DNA from: Candidatus Parvarchaeota archaeon
Lineage (GTDB): Archaea > Nanobdellota > Nanobdellia > Parvarchaeales > Parvarchaeaceae
Length of the DNA stretch: 22,032 nucleotides
NCBI GenBank assembly: GCA_023378805.1
Contig: JAMCSQ010000029.1
Coordinates: 1 to 22,032, forward strand
Direction: 5' to 3'
Each line of letters opens with the position of its first letter. The first letter of the stretch is position 1. Under the pieces are notes generated by a model that did not search any database, was not told the DNA's origin, and saw nothing but the letters and a program-made list of their open reading frames with translations. Positions 1 through 6,961 of the stretch are shown here, one piece after another. The position numbers were made by a program, and so were the translations under genes.

Positions 1-1722
1 GAAGAGCTTTGTAACTATCTGCTTAAATTAGAGAAAACATCAAAAAGGCTTGAGATGATAGATATTCTTTCAGAGGTTTTCTCAAAGACAAAGAAGGAGG
101 AAATAAATTATACTGTAAATTTTATACAGGAACAGTTGCTACCACCTTTTTATAATATACAGCTGGGAATAGCCGATAAAATGGTAGAAAAAGCCATAGC
201 ACTTGCATATAATAAACCAAGCTCAAAGATACTAGAAGAGTACAAAAAAGTTGGTGATTTGGGAGAAGTAGCGGAAAAGGAATCGAATACATCTGATAGT
301 AAGAAAACAGATATTACTGAAGTGTACGGCAAACTTTTGAAGATAGCGAAGATTTCAGGAGAAGGCAGTGTAGACGAAAAGATAACTGAACTTTCAGAAC
401 TCATAGCCAATATCTCTCCAATAGAATCTAAGTTTATTATCCGATTTGTAATGGGAAAATTGCGTTTGGGTGTTGGTGAAGCAACTATAATGGAAGCGCT
501 ATCAAAGGCAAGAACAGGGAACAGGGAATTCAAGGTCAATATAGAGAGGGCGTTTAATCTTTGTTCTGATCTTGGTTATGTGTCGGAGGTACTATATTCA
601 AAAGGAGCAGAAGGAATAAATAAATTTGAGATAAGCGCTATGAAACCTATAAGACCTGCATTAGCGGAAAGGTTGGGCTCTTCAAAGGAAATCCTGGAAA
701 AGATGGGAAAATGCGCAATTGATCAAAAGTTAGATGGTTTTAGGGCCCAGGTTCATAAAAAAGACAAGGAAGTAAGGGTCTTTTCTAGAAACTTAGAGGA
801 TATAACGCATTTCATGCCAGAAATAGTAGAGGAAGTAAAAAAGATAGACTGTCAGGATTTAATAATAGATGGAGAGGCTTTAACTTATGATGAAAATACG
901 AATGTCTTATACCCTTTTCAGATAACGATACAAAGAAAAAGAAAACATAATGTGGAAGAGATATCCCAGGAATTGCCATTAAGGCTTTTTGTTTTTGATA
1001 TAATGCTTTACAACAGGGAAAACATGATAAATGAGCCATATATAAAAAGGAGAGAGTTATTGGATAAACTATTTTCAAATACAAAGACGATATCCAAGAC
1101 AAAAATGATAATAACAGACGATGAAAAGGAAATAGACAAGTTCTTTGACCTTACAATTGAACAAGGTTTGGAAGGCATAGTAGCAAAACGTTTGGATTCT
1201 CCTTATTCTGCAGGCGCGAGAAACTTCAATTGGATAAAGATGAAGCGTTCCTATAAATCCAAATTAAATGACACTATAGACCTTGTTATTTTGGGGTATT
1301 TTAAAGGAAGAGGACAAAGGGCTAGTTTTGGTTTAGGTGCAGTTTTAGCAGGAGTTTATGATTCAAAGGAAGACAAATTCAAGAGCATAACAAAGGTAGG
1401 TTCTGGTTTCTCCGAAGAACAGTTTAAACAGCTTTTCAAGATATTAAATGAAATAAAAGTTGACAGTAAACCGGCAAGAGTTGACAGTATAATGCAGCCT
1501 GACGTTTGGGTGGTTCCAAAATACGTAATAGCAGTAAAAGCAGATGAGATCACAAGAAGCCCGACACATACCGCAGGGATGAAAAATGGTATAGGTTATG
1601 CGCTTAGATTTCCAAGGGCGGTTTCTTTCATACGTACAGATAAAAAAGCAGAGGATGGAAATACGGTAAAAGATATTGTGGAGATGTACGGCCAGCAGAA
1701 TAACATAAGCATTAAAAATTAA
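1..1722 (+). CDS. lig: ATP-dependent DNA ligase (5' end outside window)
   Basis: Seals nicks in duplex DNA during lagging-strand synthesis and repair, through a ligase-AMP intermediate. The reading frame is open from base 1, and the 18 codons before the first ATG (position 55) read ELCNYLLKLEKTSKRLE, which matches the usual N-terminus of archaeal LigI-type ligases. The true start therefore lies a few codons upstream of the window. Counting from the ATG at 55: the DNA-binding domain occupies about residues 1-200; motif I KLDG begins with the adenylated lysine K225; IDGEAL (motif III), EGIVAKR (motif IV) and WIKMKRSYKS (motif V) follow; the C-terminal OB domain closes the protein. The visible length (573 codons) is normal for the family. 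The ureohydrolase gene starts 2 nt after the stop, so the two are probably co-transcribed. Nothing is damaged apart from the window edge. Confidence 0.96.
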   Translation, partial: EELCNYLLKLEKTSKRLEMIDILSEVFSKTKKEEINYTVNFIQEQLLPPFYNIQLGIADKMVEKAIALAYNKPSSKILEEYKKVGDLGEVAEKESNTSDSKKTDITEVYGKLLKIAKISGEGSVDEKITELSELIANISPIESKFIIRFVMGKLRLGVGEATIMEALSKARTGNREFKVNIERAFNLCSDLGYVSEVLYSKGAEGINKFEISAMKPIRPALAERLGSSKEILEKMGKCAIDQKLDGFRAQVHKKDKEVRVFSRNLEDITHFMPEIVEEVKKIDCQDLIIDGEALTYDENTNVLYPFQITIQRKRKHNVEEISQELPLRLFVFDIMLYNRENMINEPYIKRRELLDKLFSNTKTISKTKMIITDDEKEIDKFFDLTIEQGLEGIVAKRLDSPYSAGARNFNWIKMKRSYKSKLNDTIDLVILGYFKGRGQRASFGLGAVLAGVYDSKEDKFKSITKVGSGFSEEQFKQLFKILNEIKVDSKPARVDSIMQPDVWVVPKYVIAVKADEITRSPTHTAGMKNGIGYALRFPRAVSFIRTDKKAEDGNTVKDIVEMYGQQNNISIKN

Positions 1723-1724
1723 GA

Positions 1725-2597
1725 ATGTATCTATGGTGTATGCTTTTGAATGAAGGTAAGGATTCATTTTTAGAGGAAGTAGTGAGCTTTAACGACTCTA
1801 AGTATGTTATACTACCGGTGCCATTAGATGTAACAACGACGTACTTAAAAGGAACCAAATTCGGGCCAAGATCTGTTATTGAGGCATCGCGTTCGCTGGA
1901 AAATTACGATTTTGAGCTTAATTACGAGCTTAAAGACAAGATATTCACCCTTAATGAACTTGAATTAAGCGGAGACATAAGAAATGCAATGGATATAATA
2001 AATTTAAGCACTTCTGATCTTGTCTCTGCAGGTAAAATACCTATATTGTTAGGTGGGGAACATACTGTAACATATGGGGCTTCATTGGCTTTTGGAGAAG
2101 ACGTTGAGTTCGTAATATTCGATGCACATGCTGATTTCAAGCCGGATTTCTTAAAGCTAGAGATAAACCATGCCAGCAATGCAAGGCTGGTTAATCTTAG
2201 AAACAACGTTTCTCTGATAGGAGTAAGGAGCCTTAATTTAGAAGAAAAAGTAGAAATAGAAAAAAGAAAGCTTTTAGTGATAACCAATGACAAAATAAAG
2301 GATGAAAAAAGCCTAAATTCCTTAATCAATTTAATAAGAGGCAAAAAGGTTTACATTAGCATAGACATGGACGTTTTTGATCCTTCTATAGCACCCGGCG
2401 TTGGAACACCCCAGCCTAATGGAATACTTTACAGCGATTTTCTTAATTATGCTTCTGCTATAATTCGTAATTCAGCTTTAGTTGGCATGGATGTAATGGA
2501 AACCCGGCCGTTAAATGACAACAATATAACAGAAATACTTGCGGCAAAACTGATAATTGATTTAGTTTCTTTAAATGAAATTAAAAATAGGCACTGA
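1725..2597 (+). CDS. speB: ureohydrolase, agmatinase-like
   Basis: Arginase/agmatinase/formimidoylglutamase family: hydrolyses a guanidino group to release urea, most likely agmatine to putrescine (or aminopropylagmatine to spermidine, as in some archaea). All six expected Mn2+ ligands are present: H113 in GGEH, D133/H135/D137 in DAHAD, and D214/D216 in SIDMDVFDP; the later METRP carries the family's conserved Glu. Length (290 aa) is typical. The start could be ATG 1725 or ATG 1740 (codon 6); neither has a clear Shine-Dalgarno, and conserved sequence only begins near residue 27. It follows the ligase by 2 nt, a positional rather than functional link as far as I can tell. Its stop codon directly abuts the stop of the convergent gene at 2598. 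Substrate choice between agmatine, arginine and aminopropylagmatine cannot be settled from motifs; agmatinase is the more usual archaeal assignment. Confidence 0.9.
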   Translation: MYLWCMLLNEGKDSFLEEVVSFNDSKYVILPVPLDVTTTYLKGTKFGPRSVIEASRSLENYDFELNYELKDKIFTLNELELSGDIRNAMDIINLSTSDLVSAGKIPILLGGEHTVTYGASLAFGEDVEFVIFDAHADFKPDFLKLEINHASNARLVNLRNNVSLIGVRSLNLEEKVEIEKRKLLVITNDKIKDEKSLNSLINLIRGKKVYISIDMDVFDPSIAPGVGTPQPNGILYSDFLNYASAIIRNSALVGMDVMETRPLNDNNITEILAAKLIIDLVSLNEIKNRH

Positions 2598-4715
2598 TTA
2601 TATATGAGTTGCGCTTATTACTAACCCCCCAACTGATGCGAATACTAATGTTACTATAAATGCTATCAATATGTACAACACCATAGAAATAAGAAGCATA
2701 GATGCCATTGTGTCTCTCATTAGTATTTTATCGCCTGGCTGTGATATAGAGGATACTGCATATCCTATTATAAGGCTTAAGCTTACAAGATATACCCCTA
2801 TTATTACCTGAAAAGTATACAGAGGTATCGCCCCCCCACTTAAATTGAATAAACTGAATGCAAATGGAACAACCGATGAAACGCTACCGCTCGATGATGT
2901 ACTTGCGGCGCTTTGTATTGAGTTTATACTGCCCGAAAGAGATGTAAGTACACTGCCTATCAAAGTAGTTAATCCCACTACTATACCGGCCATCGCCGGG
3001 CTTATCAATCCAACTTCTACGCGCATTCCCGAAGTAACTTCTTCTAAAAGTGAGCGTACTTGTTCTTCTATTCTGCGTAAGTTTGCAAGGTGCTTCGAAA
3101 CGTAAGCGGTAGCTACAGAAGCATTTCTTACGCTTTTTGCCGCAGAGGAAAGGAAAATTTTCGTAGATGCAAGAATCATAGGAGATGGGAAGAAGCGGGT
3201 AGACCCGTTCGTTGCATTGAAAAATGCGTCTTTTAAAGACATGCCAAGTTTTCTTATGTTATTTATTGTTACATCAAAGAATTCCGAAACGGGCGTGCCT
3301 TTCATGTTTTCTTCTACTTTTACAAGAGTAGCTTCCGGTGGGTAGCCCTGCGAAAGGAAAGAGCTCATTTGTGACATTGCAGCGCCGAAAGAGGTTTCTA
3401 TTGCGTTTAATTCTTCTTCTGTTTCTTTAAGCTGTATAACTGAAAGTTTAAGGTAAGCCACTATTGAAAATCCTATAGCCGCAGTTATAAACATCGAAAC
3501 GTATATTTGCGTTGGTCCAAATTTTAAAAGCATAGGATAAAGGAAATAAACCGGCAGCATAAAAAGAATGAATATTAAAATAGCAGGGAGGACTGCGTTT
3601 ATGTTTACATTTTTCTTCCCTATCTTTATAAAGAAATTTCCAACTTTTGGTATGTTTGGTATATTGCTTATATCCGGTGCCCCGAATCCGCTTGGCCTCG
3701 TGAGCAGTTTGTTTCTTATCAAAAAATAAACCATTAAAGGCAGCCCTATATCGTACATTAGCGCAAGCAGCAAGCCAAAATCAGGGACTGCTACAAATGC
3801 CATTAACATTGGAGCCAAAACCAATCCTAAAACCGGAAGTACCATACCTATCATGTATATTGTATTTAACGGCTCTTTCAATGATGAAGCATATTTTGTC
3901 ATTGCCTCAAAAGTCCCGCCCAATATTCTATCAGAAGCTTCATCCAGCAGTCCTAACCTTGCTTCTTCTGTTTCCTGCGAAGTAGAACTTTCTATAAGAA
4001 AAAGTGCATCCGTGAATGCCGGGCTTGTTTTTGCCCATCTTTTTGAATATTCATCCAAGGCTTCTTTTATGTTATTATACTTTCTTGCAGCTGTATCCCA
4101 TATTAACTTTTTTAAATCAAGTGCTAGATAACTTGTCAGGTTATCAGAAGCAAATTGCACGGCCCCTTCCAAATTTGGAGTTTGCCGCATAAATATAACC
4201 AAGTAAAGAATCATAGTAACAAGGTCACTTGAAGACTTACTTAATCTAACAGTCATCTGCTGCTGAGGAAATATTTGTACTCCTATAAATGAAATAACTC
4301 CCAAAAACATCAGTACTAGACCGGCTATTACCTGGCCAAAAATAAGAAGAATCAATCCTAAAAACATCAAAGCTACAAGCATAAATATTCCAAAGCCATA
4401 TAACTGTTTTGCATCGAAATCATAGCCAAGAAGGTAAAGTAGCGTGTTTATTTTCTTTTCCTGCTCTCTGTTTATGTTAAATTTTATTATTTTACCTATG
4501 GTATTTGCTCCGAAGTTTATTATTTTAGAAAAGTTCGTCGGGTTTTTCTCTTTAAATATTTTATATTCAAGCGATCTTAATTCCTCTCTAACGCTCTCGT
4601 CTTTTTTGTATAAATCGCTTGGAACTAGGCTTTCGTCTGTGTAGTATGTGTCTATAAAGTTTTTGTCTATCTTCACAGAAGGCACAACCCCCTTTACTTT
4701 TTGCTTCTTAACCAT
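2598..4715 (-). CDS. type IV pilus/secretion platform membrane protein (TadC/GspF family, duplicated)
   Basis: Inner-membrane platform of an archaeal type IV filament, on which the ATPase encoded just upstream would act to insert or extract pilins. The 705-residue protein has a cytosolic N-terminal arm (about 1-100), a hydrophobic pair near 105-150, then two GspF-like cytosolic segments. The first lies near 160-260, after FMRQTPNLEGA; the second near 440-560, around MSSFLSQGYPPEATL. Each is flanked by clusters of membrane helices, with three more hydrophobic stretches toward the C-terminus. Archaellum FlaJ proteins have a similar duplicated plan but are usually shorter. The gene overlaps the end of the ATPase gene by 22 nt, indicating co-transcription and probably translational coupling; no Shine-Dalgarno is visible before its ATG. 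I cannot tell whether the filament is an adhesive pilus or a secretion pseudopilus. No archaellum accessory genes (flaCDEFGH) are nearby, which argues against an archaellum. Confidence 0.88.
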   Translation of the reverse strand: MVKKQKVKGVVPSVKIDKNFIDTYYTDESLVPSDLYKKDESVREELRSLEYKIFKEKNPTNFSKIINFGANTIGKIIKFNINREQEKKINTLLYLLGYDFDAKQLYGFGIFMLVALMFLGLILLIFGQVIAGLVLMFLGVISFIGVQIFPQQQMTVRLSKSSSDLVTMILYLVIFMRQTPNLEGAVQFASDNLTSYLALDLKKLIWDTAARKYNNIKEALDEYSKRWAKTSPAFTDALFLIESSTSQETEEARLGLLDEASDRILGGTFEAMTKYASSLKEPLNTIYMIGMVLPVLGLVLAPMLMAFVAVPDFGLLLALMYDIGLPLMVYFLIRNKLLTRPSGFGAPDISNIPNIPKVGNFFIKIGKKNVNINAVLPAILIFILFMLPVYFLYPMLLKFGPTQIYVSMFITAAIGFSIVAYLKLSVIQLKETEEELNAIETSFGAAMSQMSSFLSQGYPPEATLVKVEENMKGTPVSEFFDVTINNIRKLGMSLKDAFFNATNGSTRFFPSPMILASTKIFLSSAAKSVRNASVATAYVSKHLANLRRIEEQVRSLLEEVTSGMRVEVGLISPAMAGIVVGLTTLIGSVLTSLSGSINSIQSAASTSSSGSVSSVVPFAFSLFNLSGGAIPLYTFQVIIGVYLVSLSLIIGYAVSSISQPGDKILMRDTMASMLLISMVLYILIAFIVTLVFASVGGLVISATHI

Positions 4716-6961
4716 AAATCAAATAAATTTACAATGTTTTTTCTTTCTGCAGCTCCATACTCTTCTCTTAACTTATTTATTATATCATAATATTGGTCTA
4801 TCGCTATAGATGTAAAATCCGCTTCCAGTAGTGCTGGGTTGTTACTTTTGTTTGCGTAATTGGATAATGCCTCTAATATGTCCCCTCTTGCTCTTATGTT
4901 TTCAAGTACTGCGTCCCAATTGCCAGCCCAATCTTCCACTTTCGATGCGATTTCCTTTATAACATAACTGTTGCCTTCCAATAAATCGTTTGATGGGTCA
5001 AGACTATCTTTGTGTATGTCGTATTTCACTAAATCTACGAACCCATTTTCATACTGCGGGTCTTCAGTCCAGTCTTTTCTCACTTCAGTTATATTAAGTA
5101 CTCTTCTTCTTTCGCTTAATCTATCTTCGGTTCTTATTTTATTTACAGAGACTATTAAGTCGGTTGCTTTAAAACTAGTTCTTGGAACATTTAGATCGTT
5201 TACAACCCTATCAAATACTCCGTATGGATTTTCACCGTGTATGGTCCCCATAACTGTGTTTGAAAGTGCACCTACACGCATTGCTTCATACAATGCCTTT
5301 GCTTCAGTACTTCTTACTTCCCCTACAATTAATGAACTGTCTCCCAGTCTTAATGTGGTTCTTATGCCTTCGTCTGCGCTCATCTCTGATTTCTCCCCAG
5401 TTATTGCGCTTTGCACTTTTAAAGATAGCATATCATATCCTAATTTGACAAATGAATCCGTAGGGATTTCTAGAGTATCTTCAACTGTTATTATTCTGTA
5501 TCTTTTCATTAGAAGCAGCATCAGCGAAGTCAACATCGATGTCTTTCCTGCTCCACGCGTACCGCTTATAAGTATTGTTCTTGCTCCTTCAACGCAGAAC
5601 CAAAGTAATCCAGCTGAAAAAGGGGATATCATTTTATTGTTTATAAACAGTGGCATTGTCCATGGCTTTTCTCTGTGCCTTCTAAAAGCTATACTTATCC
5701 CATCCGGAGAAAGAGGACGCTGGGCTATTGCGACTCTGGATCTAAACATATCTGTTATAAGCTCAGTATCCAGTACCGGATGGCCTTCATCAAGAGCTCT
5801 TCCCGACATTAATCTAAATCTGGAAGACCAGGCATCAACCTCTTTTGCATTTGGTATAATATTGGAAGCGCATTCTCCATATTTTGAATGCTTGACAAAA
5901 ATAGGGGATTTGCTTATTGGCGAATTTATATATACATCTTCTACCATATCATCTGACAAAACTATCTCCGTCATCCCAAAGCCAACAGTTAACCTAACGA
6001 GTATTCTTGCAAGCTTGTCTATGTCTTTGAAACTTAAACTGTATCCATTTTTGGTGCTTATCTCTGTAATCATGTCCTTGCTTATTTTGAAGAATACTTC
6101 TCTCATTCTTAAAGGATCGGTAAACTCGTTTTCCTGTGGCCTGTAATCTATTAAATTATTCCTAACTTGGTCTAGTATATCATATTCTTCTACATTAAGC
6201 AGTAATTCCGGAGGCGATAGATGGTATAAGTACTGCGACATTCCGGGTATGCGGTATATTGTTACTTCTGTCTGGTCTTCATCTCCTAATTTATAGTTCT
6301 CCAGTTCTACCGCAGAAAGCGGCGGCTCTGACATTATCCGCGTATATGTAAAATTTGGTCTTATAAGAGGTTTAAATATTGAACGGTAAGGTTGTCTATC
6401 TCCTATTTTATAACCTAGTATAAGATTTAGGTTTTTGTTTACTATTTTTATTTCTGATATCTGTGATATAAGGTTTGAAAATTTTTCAAGAAAATTGGAA
6501 AATAATGCCGATTCATTATTTTCTTGTTTTACTTTAAATTCTCTTAAAAATCTCAATCCAAGCACATACGCTCCAAGTGGGTCTCTTTTTAGACGATTAA
6601 ATAATATATAATTGAATTTGGATACTTCCTCAGGGAAATTTTTCTGTATCTCATTATCAAAAGGTTTGGAAAGGTCGGATTCGAGCATGGCTTTGTATCT
6701 GTTTGCAAGGTCATTTAAAAGGTTTGTCTGGTCTTTCGTGTATATGTAGTTTCTGTCACTTACTATTGTAAGCAGGCTTATCTCCCCGGATTCAATTATT
6801 GCGTTGATTATTTTTTCAAATATCTCTTCATTGTCTTCCGGATTTGGGTAAAGTACATCTAACGATACCTTGTATGTGAGTGATATCTCTCCTTCTTCCC
6901 TAGAAATAGAATAGTCTTTATTTTTTAATTCCATTATTACTATTATATTGTCTGTAAGCAT
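4694..6961 (-). CDS. type IV pilus/secretion ATPase (TadA/VirB11/GspE family)
   Basis: Hexameric cytosolic ATPase powering assembly of an archaeal type IV filament. The 755 residues comprise a long N-terminal region (about 1-310) without recognisable motifs, then the secretion-ATPase core. The core shows Walker A GTRGAGKT (about 467-474), Asp box ITVEDTLEIP (491-500), Walker B SSLIVGEVRS (542-551) and His box GTIHGENPYG (572-581), ending with a C-terminal extension of about 150 residues. All catalytic boxes are intact. It starts directly after the stop of the protease gene (TAA at 6964-6962, ATG at 6961-6959) and overlaps the platform gene by 22 nt, so the three form one unit. A second ATG at codon 10 (6934) is possible; neither has a good Shine-Dalgarno. 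The long N-terminal region is larger than in bacterial TadA and resembles archaeal GspE2/FlaI-type enzymes. Archaellum, adhesive pilus and secretion roles cannot be separated by sequence alone. Confidence 0.93.
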   Translation of the reverse strand: MLTDNIIVIMELKNKDYSISREEGEISLTYKVSLDVLYPNPEDNEEIFEKIINAIIESGEISLLTIVSDRNYIYTKDQTNLLNDLANRYKAMLESDLSKPFDNEIQKNFPEEVSKFNYILFNRLKRDPLGAYVLGLRFLREFKVKQENNESALFSNFLEKFSNLISQISEIKIVNKNLNLILGYKIGDRQPYRSIFKPLIRPNFTYTRIMSEPPLSAVELENYKLGDEDQTEVTIYRIPGMSQYLYHLSPPELLLNVEEYDILDQVRNNLIDYRPQENEFTDPLRMREVFFKISKDMITEISTKNGYSLSFKDIDKLARILVRLTVGFGMTEIVLSDDMVEDVYINSPISKSPIFVKHSKYGECASNIIPNAKEVDAWSSRFRLMSGRALDEGHPVLDTELITDMFRSRVAIAQRPLSPDGISIAFRRHREKPWTMPLFINNKMISPFSAGLLWFCVEGARTILISGTRGAGKTSMLTSLMLLLMKRYRIITVEDTLEIPTDSFVKLGYDMLSLKVQSAITGEKSEMSADEGIRTTLRLGDSSLIVGEVRSTEAKALYEAMRVGALSNTVMGTIHGENPYGVFDRVVNDLNVPRTSFKATDLIVSVNKIRTEDRLSERRRVLNITEVRKDWTEDPQYENGFVDLVKYDIHKDSLDPSNDLLEGNSYVIKEIASKVEDWAGNWDAVLENIRARGDILEALSNYANKSNNPALLEADFTSIAIDQYYDIINKLREEYGAAERKNIVNLFDLWLRSKK

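Noticed and set aside
55..57. ATG 55 as the DNA ligase start
   Set aside because: The frame is open to base 1 and the upstream codons match the conserved N-terminus of archaeal ligases, so this Met is internal.
4971..6146. 391-codon open frame on the plus strand opposite the pilus ATPase
   Set aside because: It mirrors conserved ATPase codons, has no promoter or family motif, and AT-rich coding with few stops on the antisense strand explains it.
2598..6961. Archaellum (flagellum) locus
   Set aside because: Only the ATPase and platform are present. No FlaC/D/E, F, G or H homologue and no archaellin lies alongside, so a pilus or secretion role is preferred.
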